Source: Lachnospiraceae bacterium Zagget3 (GTDB lineage: Bacteria; Bacillota_A; Clostridia; Lachnospirales; Lachnospiraceae). Taken from it: a stretch of DNA of 49,197 bases. The notes below the pieces were generated by a model. The model saw only the letters and a list, made by a program, of their open reading frames with translations. It was not told the DNA's origin and did not search any database. The position numbers were made by a program, and so were the translations under genes. The DNA is taken from assembly GCA_001941025.1 (NCBI GenBank), contig MSHE01000020.1, forward strand, positions 12,136 through 61,332, in the 5' to 3' direction. This document shows positions 27,193 through 34,711 of the stretch, piece by piece; position 1 is the stretch's first letter, and each line of letters starts with the position of its first letter.

Positions 27193-28713
27193 TCAGCTTT
27201 GCAGCAGGGAGTCCGCCGTGCGGTATTGCAGCGCCTCCGCCAGGTGGAGCATTCCAATGCGCTCCTCCCCGGCCAGGTCGGCGATGGTGCGGGCCACCCG
27301 CAGCAGCCGGTCATAGCTCCGGGCGGTCAGGTGGTAGGTCTCGAAGGCTCCCCGTACCAGCTCCAGGCTCTCCTGGTCCAGCTGGCAGTACTGCCGCAGC
27401 TCCGTGGTGGTCATGTCGGCGTTGCAGGTCAGGCCGGTGCCTGCAAACCGGGCCTGCTGGACGGCCCTGGCCCGGTTCACCCGCTGGCGGATGTCGGCGG
27501 AGGACTCCGACGGCCGGGTCTGGGCCAAATCCTCAAAGGGCAGGTCGTGGACGTATACCTTTAAATCAATGCGGTCCAGCAGGGGGCCGGACAGCCGTTT
27601 CAAATACCGCTGCCGCTCCACAGGGGCGCAGGTGCAGCGGCGGGTGGGGTGGCCGTACCAGCCGCACTTGCAGGGGTTCATGGCGCACACCAGCATGAAG
27701 CGGCTGGGGAAGCTCATGGTGCCGGACACTCTGGAGATCTGCACCTTCCCGTCCTCCAGCGGCTGGCGCAGCACCTCCAGCGCCGCCTGGGAGAACTCCG
27801 GCGCCTCGTCCAGGAACAGCACCCCGTTGTGGGCCAAACTGACCTCCCCGGGCCGGGGGAAGCTGCCGCCGCCGGCCAGCGCCGCCGTGGAGACTGTGTG
27901 GTGGGGAGAGCGGAAGGGCCGGGTGGTCAGGAGGGGGTGCTGCTCGTCCAGCAGGCCGCAGACGCTCCACAGCTCGGTGCTCTCCATGGCCTCCTCCCGG
28001 GTCATGTCGGGGAGGATGGAGGGCAGGCGCTTGGCCATCATGGACTTGCCGGAGCCCGGCGGGCCCACCATCAGAATGTGGTGGTTGCCTGCGGCGGCGA
28101 TCTCCAGGGCACGCTTCACGTTTTCCTGGCCCTTCACATCGGCGTAGTCCAGGGGGAAGCCGCTGCCCATGGGGGGAATCACCGCCTTCGTCGGCTGAAT
28201 CTGCGCCCCGCCGGACAGGTGGGCCACCAGCTGGGCAAAGTCCTGCACCGGGTAGACGGTGATCCCTTCCGCCAGGGCGGCCTCCGGGGCGTTCTGCTCC
28301 GGCACAAACAGGCTTTGGATGCCCGCCCGCTGGGCCGCCAGCGCCATGGGGAGCATCCCCCGGACGCCCCGGAGCTGACCGGACAGGGAAACCTCCCCCA
28401 CAAAGGCCATGTCGCTGACATCCGCCGACAGCTGACCGGTGGACAGCAGGATCCCCAGCAGAATGGGCAGGTCGTAGACCGTCCCCTCCTTCCGCCGCCC
28501 GGCAGGGGCCAGGTTCACCGTCACCCGGCCGATGGGGAACTGATAGCCCCGGTTTTTAATGGCGGAGCGCACCCGCTCCCGGGCCTCCTTCACCGCCGCA
28601 TCCGGCAGGCCCACCACGTCGAAGGCGGGCAGGCCGCTGGCCGTGTCGCACTCCACCGTCACCTCATAGCCCGCAATGCCGTAAAGCCCCAGGCTGCGCA
28701 CGGATACCACCAT
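27193..28713 (-). CDS. comM: YifB/ComM family Mg-chelatase-like AAA+ ATPase
   Basis: A 506-residue ATPase of the ComM/YifB family; ComM is a hexameric helicase that promotes branch migration during natural transformation in Gram-negative bacteria. The N-terminal ChlI-like domain (residues 1-170) begins with VVSVRSLGLYGIAGYEVTVE. The AAA+ core has Walker A GPPGSGKS (about 217), Walker B VLFLDEAPEF (about 299) and an arginine-finger region. The C-terminal Mg_chelatase_C region has LSGPLLDRIDL and ARSYDRLLRVARTIADL. A zinc-type CNPCKCGWYGHPTRRC segment is present. GGAGGTGGCAGCTC precedes the ATG. Confidence 0.93.
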   Translation of the reverse strand: MVVSVRSLGLYGIAGYEVTVECDTASGLPAFDVVGLPDAAVKEARERVRSAIKNRGYQFPIGRVTVNLAPAGRRKEGTVYDLPILLGILLSTGQLSADVSDMAFVGEVSLSGQLRGVRGMLPMALAAQRAGIQSLFVPEQNAPEAALAEGITVYPVQDFAQLVAHLSGGAQIQPTKAVIPPMGSGFPLDYADVKGQENVKRALEIAAAGNHHILMVGPPGSGKSMMAKRLPSILPDMTREEAMESTELWSVCGLLDEQHPLLTTRPFRSPHHTVSTAALAGGGSFPRPGEVSLAHNGVLFLDEAPEFSQAALEVLRQPLEDGKVQISRVSGTMSFPSRFMLVCAMNPCKCGWYGHPTRRCTCAPVERQRYLKRLSGPLLDRIDLKVYVHDLPFEDLAQTRPSESSADIRQRVNRARAVQQARFAGTGLTCNADMTTTELRQYCQLDQESLELVRGAFETYHLTARSYDRLLRVARTIADLAGEERIGMLHLAEALQYRTADSLLQS

Positions 28714-29568
28714 GAGCTGCCACCTCCTGCACGAATTTCCTCTGTTTCTATCATATCAGAATTTCGGAGGATGTGCAATCAAAATCATGGGGACAGCATA
28801 GAAATCAAGTTTTCGGTCAAATATACCAAAGAAGCTCCTCAGTCTGGCCTCGCGGCCAGCCAGCGCTACCACTTCGCGGCACTTACGCCCTTTCAGGGTA
28901 ATGTCATAAGCTTAAGATACAATCTATCCTGGATCGAGGGGAATAACGTAGTTGTACAGTCAGATTTCCGCAACCAAAGGGCAACAAAATTGCCGCCCGT
29001 TCCGCCGTAAGGCAGAAACGTGGGCGGCAATCCCTGCCAGCCGCCATCGGCGGCAGTCTCACCAGTTAGAAATTACATCGTTTGTTACCTGACAGACCAC
29101 TTTAATTGAGATGCGAGGCGGAGCCGCCAACGGGATACGGGGAGATTCTCAAGAGGGGGGCCGCAGGTCCCCCTCTTGAGTCGTCCTCTTTTGCTACTTT
29201 TCTCGACGAATCGAGAAAAGTAGGCCCCGCTTCCCGGCAGGGAAGGCCGGGCAAAGTCTCGACAGAGAACGTTCTCTAAGGAGGCCCACCGTGAGGGCAA
29301 AACCCGTTTCCTTTCACCCGCCTTTCCAAGGAGGAAAGGCCACCCGGGCGCACAAAGCGCCCCTACACACGCGGGTGCAAAAACAGAAGCTATTTTCCTG
29401 CCTGAACAGCATCACAGGCAATTCCGGTGGCATTTCGCGATGGTTGAATGAAGTAAAGTTTTTGTTTTCACGCTCTACTACAGAGTGGTGCAGGGGAAAA
29501 CAAACAGCGCCGAACCGGCAGAAACTCCGCCGGTTCAGCGCCTGTTGTTCTGTTTTGGAGTTGTCCGC
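28714..29568. other. Hairpin-rich intergenic region without genes
   Basis: No credible ORF is seen in about 850 bases. The region contains a minus-strand terminator-like stem at 28990-29030 (TTGCCGCCC/GGGCGGCAA plus TTTTG), a G-rich/C-rich stem near 29147-29180, a perfect 13-bp palindrome with 4-base loop at 29194-29223 (CTACTTTTCTCGA arms), AGAGAACGTTCTCT at 29264-29277, and GCCTTTCC/GGAAAGGC near 29321-29341. The density of unrelated palindromes suggests an interspersed repeat or the remnant of a mobile element. Confidence 0.5.
29498..29545 (-). terminator. Terminator of the CaCA antiporter gene
   Basis: A long stem (29545-29529 with 29519-29504, centre GAACCGGC/GCCGGTTC) is followed on the minus strand by TTTGTTTTC. 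It starts 24 bases after the stop. Confidence 0.85.
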
Positions 29569-30540
29569 TTACGCCATAGTGAACTGGAACACGCAGAAGG
29601 CTGCGTAAATGGCCAGCAGGGTGAAGCCCTGCCACCGGGTCAGCTTGCCCTTTCGCAGGGACGGGACGGTGAGCAGAATCATCACCAGGAACATCACCGG
29701 CACATCCACCACCAGGGAGGAGTTGACGCCAAACAGGGTGGAGTTCTCCGGGATGCTGAAGGGGGACACCGTGATGGACACGCCGCACACCAGCACCAGG
29801 TTGAACAGGTTCGCCCCGATCACGTTGCCCAGGGACAGGGCGCCGTGGCCCTTGGCCAGGGAGGTGATAGCGGTCACCAGCTCCGGCAGGGAGGTGCCCA
29901 GGGCCACCAGGGTCAGGGCGATGACGGATTCCGGCACGCCCAGGGCCTGGGCGATCAGGGTGCCGTTATCCACCAGCAGGTCCGCGCCAATGGCAATCAG
30001 CACCGCGCCCACCACCAGCAGCAGAAGGAGCTTCCACATGGGGCTGTCCTCCTCCTGGGCCTCCTGGGGTGGCTCCGCCGGCTGCGGGCTGCCGCGCATC
30101 TCCCGGACGGTCAGCACCATGTAGACCACAAAGATGACCAGCAGCAGGATACCCACCAGGCGGCTGAAATACCCGGTGGTGTAGGCCACTACCGCATAGA
30201 AGATGGCCGCGGTGAAGAAGAAAATCACCGGCGTCCGCAGCGTCCTGGGGTCCACCCTGGAGGGATGGATGGCGATGGTCAGCGCCGCAATCAGCGCCGT
30301 ATTGCAGATGACGGAGCCGATGGCGTTGCCGTAGGCAATCTGGCTGTGGCCGGAGATGGCGGAGGTGGTGGAAACCATCACCTCCGGCAGGGTGGTGCCG
30401 ATGGAGACCACCGTGGCCCCGATCAGCAGCTCCGGCAGATGGAACCGCCGGGCGATGCCGGTGGCCCCGTCCACGAACCAGTCCCCGCCCTTAATGAGCA
30501 GCACCAGCCCCACCGCAAACAATAACACGGGAATCAGCAT
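29569..30540 (-). CDS. CaCA family calcium/cation antiporter (YrbG-like)
   Basis: A 323-residue polytopic membrane protein of the Ca2+:cation antiporter superfamily. The two inverted alpha repeats are clear: GTTLPEVMVSTTSAISGH (about residue 49) with GNAIGSVICN, and GTSLPELVTAITSLAKGH (about 212) with GNVIGANLFN. About ten hydrophobic segments are split by an acidic loop (QPAEPPQEAQEEDSP, about 153-167). Such proteins export divalent cations against Na+ or H+. The leader carries a putative Mn2+ riboswitch, so manganese export is a reasonable inference. CAGGGAGGG lies 7 bases before the ATG. Confidence 0.9.
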   Translation of the reverse strand: MLIPVLLFAVGLVLLIKGGDWFVDGATGIARRFHLPELLIGATVVSIGTTLPEVMVSTTSAISGHSQIAYGNAIGSVICNTALIAALTIAIHPSRVDPRTLRTPVIFFFTAAIFYAVVAYTTGYFSRLVGILLLVIFVVYMVLTVREMRGSPQPAEPPQEAQEEDSPMWKLLLLLVVGAVLIAIGADLLVDNGTLIAQALGVPESVIALTLVALGTSLPELVTAITSLAKGHGALSLGNVIGANLFNLVLVCGVSITVSPFSIPENSTLFGVNSSLVVDVPVMFLVMILLTVPSLRKGKLTRWQGFTLLAIYAAFCVFQFTMA

Positions 30541-30649
30541 ACCGGCAGCCCTCCCTGTACATCAGGCTGCGCGGACTCCGCAGGGGGGAGATGCGCCGCA
30601 GGGGTTCTTTGATACATAAAAACCATTCCTTTCCTTCGCAGCGAGGCGG

Positions 30650-30784
30650 AAAAAAAGACCCTCACCGCATACTGAAAAATGCGATAAAAGTCTCGTTACT
30701 TCGCGCTCCGTCCGGCTGGCGCAGGCCAGCGTGATGACGACCGGGGCAACGCGCCGGGGCGCGCCAACTACTCCCTCTTTATCA
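30650..30784 (-). promoter_or_regulatory. Putative yybP-ykoY (Mn2+) riboswitch with terminator
   Basis: Reading leftward, the leader has GATAAAGAGGGAGTAG (30784-30768), a GC-rich arm, GTCGTCATCACG, and GTAACGAGACTTTTATCGC (30699-30681). These match the conserved boxes of the yybP-ykoY class as I know them (GGGGAGUAG, a GUCAUCA/GUCAACA segment, and ACGAGACUUU closing P1 with the 5' AUAAAG). The 3' half of P1 can instead pair with ATGCGGTGAGGGTCT to form a 15-bp terminator stem followed by T7 (30656-30650). Ligand binding would therefore favour read-through into the CaCA antiporter gene. Confidence 0.75.
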
Positions 30785-30790
30785 AGTTGT

Positions 30791-30819
30791 AGTATACCCT
30801 GTTTGGACGAAAAGCACAA
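30791..30819 (-). promoter_or_regulatory. Promoter of the riboswitch-CaCA unit
   Basis: Minus strand TTGTGC (30819-30814), 17-base spacer, TATACT (30796-30791). The predicted start is within a few bases of the aptamer's 5' arm. Confidence 0.65.
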
Positions 30820-30997
30820 GCCCCAAATTTGCGGATTTGTCCGACAAAAACCGGCCGCTGTGGGCGAAGCCGCCGGAACGGGGCGGGCCGCCATGCCGAA
30901 TTTAAAAATTGAAAACGAGGAAACGCGAGGATATGAGAGAAAACGAGAGAATTTTAAAGCTCAGCCCCTGCTCCATAGATTTTTTCCGATTTTCCGC

Positions 30998-31026
30998 TTG
31001 ACGAATCCCGGCCCCTGTGGTATAAA
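30998..31026 (+). promoter_or_regulatory. Promoter of rplM-rpsI
   Basis: TTGACG at 30998-31003 and TATAAA at 31021-31026 with 17-base spacing. An 80-base leader precedes rplM; I could not confirm an L13 leader structure in it. Confidence 0.75.
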
Positions 31027-31113
31027 TAAAGATGCTGTGGCCGTGCCTCCCACTCGCGGCCCCGGCGCTTTTGCAGAACAACATGGTTTGAAATCATATT
31101 TGGAGGTTTGTAT

Positions 31114-31539
31114 ATGTCCACTTACATGGCAAAGACGGACGTGGCCGGTCGTAAATGGTACGTCCTGGATGCAGCTGGCAAGCCCCTGGGCAAGACCGCT
31201 GTGGCTGCCGCCGACCTGCTCCGCGGTAAGAATAAGCCTGAGTACACCCCCCATGTGGATTGCGGCGACTTCGTCATCGTCATCAATTCCGACAAGGCTG
31301 TCCTCACCGGCAAGAAGGCAACGCAGAAGTATTATCGTCATCACTCCGGCTGGACCGGCGGTCTGAAGGAGATTCAGTACGGCACCATGATGGCCAAGCG
31401 CTCCGACTTCGTGATGGAGCTGGCCGTGAAGGGTATGCTGCCGAAGAACAGCCTGGGCGCCAAGGCCCTGACCCGGCTGCGCGTTTACAAGGGCGCTGAG
31501 CACCAGCAGGCTGCGCAGAAGCCCATCGCCGTGGACTAA
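31114..31539 (+). CDS. rplM: 50S ribosomal protein L13
   Basis: A 141-residue L13, an early assembly protein of the large subunit. It has MSTYMAKTDVAGRKWYVLDA at the N-terminus, GRLAS-like GKTAVAAADLLRGKNKP, VVINSDKAVLTGKK, and AVKGMLPKNSLGAKALTRLRVY. ATG 31114 has TTGGAGG 6 bases upstream. First gene of the rplM-rpsI operon, 14 bases before rpsI. Confidence 0.97.
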   Translation: MSTYMAKTDVAGRKWYVLDAAGKPLGKTAVAAADLLRGKNKPEYTPHVDCGDFVIVINSDKAVLTGKKATQKYYRHHSGWTGGLKEIQYGTMMAKRSDFVMELAVKGMLPKNSLGAKALTRLRVYKGAEHQQAAQKPIAVD

Positions 31540-31553
31540 GGAGGTAATCGATT

Positions 31554-31958
31554 ATGTATCAGAGCAAGAAGCCTTACCTGTATGGCACCGGCCGTCGGAA
31601 GTCCTCCGTGGCCCGGGTGCGGGTCTATGAGGGCGGCACCGGCAGCATCACCATCAACGGCCGCAGCATGGACGATTATTTCGGCCTGGAGACCCTGAAG
31701 CTGGTGGTACGTCAGCCTCTGGTCGCCACCGAGAATGTGGACAAGGTGGACATCGTGGCCAACGTCTCCGGCGGCGGCGTCAGCGGCCAGGCCGGCGCCA
31801 TCCGTCACGGCATCGCCCGCGCTCTGCTGGGCATGAATCCTGAGTACCGCACCATCCTGAAGAAGGCCGGGTACCTGACCCGCGATCCTCGTATGAAGGA
31901 GCGGAAGAAGTACGGCCTCAAGGCAGCCCGTCGCGCGCCGCAGTTCAGCAAGCGTTAA
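31554..31958 (+). CDS. rpsI: 30S ribosomal protein S9
   Basis: A 134-residue S9 whose C-terminal tail reaches the decoding site. It shows [13 protein letters not shown] near residue 9, [46 protein letters not shown] at the end. AGGAGGTAATCGATT precedes the ATG. The 3' end of rpsI is a known integration target for some tyrosine-recombinase ICEs of Firmicutes, and the ICE-like region begins within a few hundred bases here. Confidence 0.97.
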   Translation: MYQSKKPYLYGTGRRKSSVARVRVYEGGTGSITINGRSMDDYFGLETLKLVVRQPLVATENVDKVDIVANVSGGGVSGQAGAIRHGIARALLGMNPEYRTILKKAGYLTRDPRMKERKKYGLKAARRAPQFSKR

Positions 31959-31988
31959 TCGGCTGGATTTTTACAATCGAAAATGCTC

Positions 31989-32027
31989 AAAAACCCCGGA
32001 AATACGCCATTTCCGGGGTTTTTCTTA
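31989..32027 (+). terminator. Terminator of rplM-rpsI
   Basis: A 15-bp stem (31989-32003 with 32009-32023), AAAAACCCCGG arms, ending in TTTTTC. Confidence 0.92.
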
Positions 32028-32045
32028 TATGATTTTCTTTGATTC

Positions 32046-32272
32046 GGTTTCGCTGATTTTGACGAAATTTGACCCTCTTTAACCCGGTTTTTCCTGATTA
32101 AAAATGGGGCAACCGGCCTTTTTGAACCCGTTTTGATTAAAAAATGGGGCAACCAAGAGGGCTGATCGACCCGATTTTGAGCCTCAATTTTCGTCCTGCT
32201 GTTCTGCGAAGATGACATGAAAAATGCGGCGGGTACGGTTGATAGGGTTTCGCTGGATTTGACCAAATCTGA
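32046..32272 (+). repeat. Direct repeats at the chromosome/ICE junction
   Basis: Two 27-base copies beginning GGTTTCGCTG lie at 32046-32072 and 32246-32272 and match at 23 of 27 positions. Between them are two copies of TGATTAAAAA(A)TGGGGCAACC at 32095-32114 and 32134-32154, each preceded by an AACCCG-T4 stretch. A weaker relative of the first repeat (GCTGGATTTTTACAA) starts right after the rpsI stop, near 31963. Iterated short repeats near one end are typical of integrase or excisionase arm sites; this role is inferred. Confidence 0.55.
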
Positions 32273-32379
32273 TATTTTCAAATCGAGTTTATATGGTTTA
32301 CCCTTGGACTTTAGTGTTCTCACATTTGCGTCTCCCCTGCTTCCTTTATATGATGGAGACACAAGGAGGTCTGAACGCT

Positions 32380-32556
32380 ATGATGAGAAAACAGAAACGC
32401 TATTTATATCTGAACGCCGAAGAAACCAGCGTGGTGCTGCAGAGCCTGATCCGCCTGAAAAATGCCCTCATCCGTGAAGGCCGCTATACCGACTGCGTGG
32501 ATGAGCTGATTGTGAAAGTCACGGAAGCGCCCATAAAGAAATTCAAAATTACATAA
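32380..32556 (+). CDS. Small ICE-associated protein (58 aa)
   Basis: A 58-residue ORF starting MMRKQKRYLYLNAEETS, with VLQSLIRLKNALIREGRYTDCVDELIVKV and a basic C-terminus. AAGGAGGT lies 9 bases before the ATG. Short proteins of this style (a beta hairpin, then a helix) are common at the left end of Tn1549-like elements. I cannot name a family. Followed by a terminator 15 bases after the stop. Confidence 0.65.
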   Translation: MMRKQKRYLYLNAEETSVVLQSLIRLKNALIREGRYTDCVDELIVKVTEAPIKKFKIT

Positions 32557-32570
32557 CCCCAACTGAAGCT

Positions 32571-32608
32571 GGCCGTTTATTCTGTAAAAAGAGTAGACGG
32601 CCTTTTTT
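32571..32608 (+). terminator. Terminator after the 58-aa ORF
   Basis: A 13-bp stem with two G-U pairs (32571-32583 with 32590-32602) followed by TTTTTT. Confidence 0.85.
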
Positions 32609-32616
32609 CATTTCCG

Positions 32617-32760
32617 TACATAGCCGTCGCGTCACCGCAAGCTCCGCAGCATTCGCTTCCGTATAAACACGAAAGCTCATTTACTCCGCTGCGGTTCCTT
32701 TTCCCAAAAAGTCTTGCGACTTTTTGGGAGCCCTGTGACGCAGGCGGCTAAATCTATGTA
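32617..32760 (+). repeat. Large imperfect inverted repeat upstream of parA
   Basis: TACATAG (32617-32623) pairs with CTATGTA (32754-32760), and GCCGTCGCGTCAC (32623-32635) pairs with GTGACGCAGGCGGC (32735-32748). Inside, CGCAGC near 32645 pairs with GCTGCG near 32690. A perfect 11-bp hairpin (CCCAAAAAGTC arms, 32703-32728) sits in the 3' half. The outer stem ends just before the parA ribosome binding site, so the folded RNA could influence parA translation; as DNA it could be a protein binding site. Confidence 0.5.
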
Positions 32761-32775
32761 AAGGAGGAACCTGTT

Positions 32776-33594
32776 ATGGCGAAAACAAAGGTGATTTCCG
32801 TGGCAAACCAAAAAGGCGGCGTTGGAAAAAGTACCAGTGTGTACTGTATCGGCGCTGGGCTGGCTATGGAGGGCAAGAAAGTCCTGCTGTTGGATGTAGA
32901 CCCCCAGGGCGATCTGACCAAGATGCTGGGCCTTCGTAAGCCTCATGAGCTACCCCAAACGCTGGGCAATGTCATGAACGATGTAATCAGCGGCATCCCG
33001 CCTGATGGACACCCGGAAATCCAGCATCATCGGGAGGGCTTTGACTTTGTGCCGGGGAATCGCTCCCTGACCGCCGTGGAAACCGGGCTGGTGAATGTTA
33101 TGAGCCGGGAAACGGTACTGCGGCAGTATGTGGACAGCGTGAAGCAGGACTATGACTATGTACTGCTGGATTGCCGTCCCTCTCTCGGTATGCTGGTTAT
33201 CAACGCGCTGGCTGCTTCGGATCATGTGCTGATTCCGGTGCAGGCAGACTATCTGGCCGCTGAGGACATGACGGAGTTGATCGGCACGGTACAGAGCATC
33301 AAGCGTCAGATTCGCCCCACCCTGAAGGTGGGCGGCGTATTTCTGACTATGGCCAATGAGACCAACTTCCGCAAGGATGTGGTCAAATCGGTTCGGGAGA
33401 GCTACGGGAAACATTTGCCCGTCCTGAACGCCGTTATTCCTGCAACGGTAAGGCTGGCGGAAATCAGCACGGCAGACAAGAGCATCTTTTTGCATGAACC
33501 CAGAGGGCGTGCGGCGGATGCGTATCGTGGGCTTGTGAAGGAGGTGATGGAGATTGGCGAAAAACAGCGTGGCCGATCTGCTGAATGTAGATAG
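32776..33594 (+). CDS. parA: ParA/Soj family ATPase of the ICE
   Basis: A 272-residue deviant Walker ATPase used for partition or maintenance of mobile elements. The deviant Walker A QKGGVGKST is at residues 12-20, LLLDVDPQGDLTKML (Walker A') follows near 38, and LLDCRPSLG (Walker B) is near 131. It starts after AAGGAGGAACCTGTT. Its 3' end overlaps parB by 41 bases, so the pair is translationally coupled. ICEs of the Tn1549 type often carry parA-parB at this place, which may stabilise the excised circle. Confidence 0.92.
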   Translation: MAKTKVISVANQKGGVGKSTSVYCIGAGLAMEGKKVLLLDVDPQGDLTKMLGLRKPHELPQTLGNVMNDVISGIPPDGHPEIQHHREGFDFVPGNRSLTAVETGLVNVMSRETVLRQYVDSVKQDYDYVLLDCRPSLGMLVINALAASDHVLIPVQADYLAAEDMTELIGTVQSIKRQIRPTLKVGGVFLTMANETNFRKDVVKSVRESYGKHLPVLNAVIPATVRLAEISTADKSIFLHEPRGRAADAYRGLVKEVMEIGEKQRGRSAECR

Positions 33595-34507
33595 CCTGTT
33601 TACCACCGAGGCTGAGCGCGAGGACGCGAAGCGGGAGCGTGTGCAGGAGATTCCGCTGACAGAAATCAGCGACTTTCCCAATCACCCTTTTCATGTCCGC
33701 ATGGATGAAAGCATGACAGAGATGGCAGACAGCGTGAAGCAGTACGGCGTACTTGTCCCCGCGCTGGTTCGTCCAAGGTCAGAGGGCGGTTATGAAATGG
33801 TAGCTGGTCACAGGCGCAAGGCAGCCAGTGAGCTGGCAGGCAAGACTGTTGTACCATGTATCGTTCGAGAACTGTCGGATGAGGAAGCCGTTATTATCAT
33901 GGTGGACTCCAATCTCCAGCGGGAACAGATACTGCCGTCAGAAAAGGCGTTTGCCTATAAGATGAAGCTGGATGCGATGAAGCGACAGGCTGGCAGACCG
34001 AGCAAAGGAAATCCTGCCCCAGTGGGGCAGAATTTCGGTATCACATCACGAGAAGCATTAGCACAGAAATCTCCCGACAGCGACTCTCAGATTCAACGCT
34101 ATATCCGCCTAACCCACCTTATCCCCGGTATTCTGGAACTGGTGGACAACTCCGTTCTCCGGGAAAAAGACACCTTGCAAGTGGCAATGCGGCCAGCGGT
34201 GGAGCTTTCCTACCTGACTGAAACAGAGCAGCAAAGCCTGCTGGAAATCATGCAGAGCGAGGATTGCACCCCCTCCCATGCCCAGGCTATCAAAATGCGG
34301 CAGTTTTCCCAAAATGGCAAGCTGGATGAAAATGTGCTGCTTTCCATCATGCAGGAGGAAAAGGGCAACCAAAAAGAGCAATTCCGTATGCCCAAGGAGC
34401 GGATCAGCAAGTATTTTGCGCCGGGGACGCCCGCGCAGAAGATTGAGGACACCATTGTAAAGGCACTGGAGCTGTACCGTAAACGCCAGCGGGACATGGA
34501 ACGATGA
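33554..34507 (+). CDS. parB: ParB/Spo0J-like partition protein of the ICE
   Basis: A 317-residue ParB/RepB-like protein. The CTPase/nuclease-fold N-terminal domain has IPLTEISDFPNHPFHVR (about residue 33), AGHRRKAASELAG (about 83) and MVDSNLQREQILPSEKAFAYK (about 115). A helix-turn-helix region follows (about 160-220) and a C-terminal coiled-coil-like tail. It starts with TTG at 33554, preceded by GGAGGTGATGGAGA inside the end of parA. No parS-like site was recognised nearby. Confidence 0.88.
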   Translation: MAKNSVADLLNVDSLFTTEAEREDAKRERVQEIPLTEISDFPNHPFHVRMDESMTEMADSVKQYGVLVPALVRPRSEGGYEMVAGHRRKAASELAGKTVVPCIVRELSDEEAVIIMVDSNLQREQILPSEKAFAYKMKLDAMKRQAGRPSKGNPAPVGQNFGITSREALAQKSPDSDSQIQRYIRLTHLIPGILELVDNSVLREKDTLQVAMRPAVELSYLTETEQQSLLEIMQSEDCTPSHAQAIKMRQFSQNGKLDENVLLSIMQEEKGNQKEQFRMPKERISKYFAPGTPAQKIEDTIVKALELYRKRQRDMER

Positions 34508-34711
34508 TTGTCCACCAGGGGGAAGGTCTGCCATTTGGATGTAAAACTTTTCCGGTAATCTCCCCCTCTCCACACCTCACCCCCTCTAAACCTGCTGTAC
34601 CAGCCGAAAAAGAGAGTATCTATCGGCGGTACTTCATGGATAGCTGGGGAAGTTCACCACGGCTGGGATTTGTCTTTCAGCCGATAAAAATTCAAGAAAG
34701 GATTTGGACAC

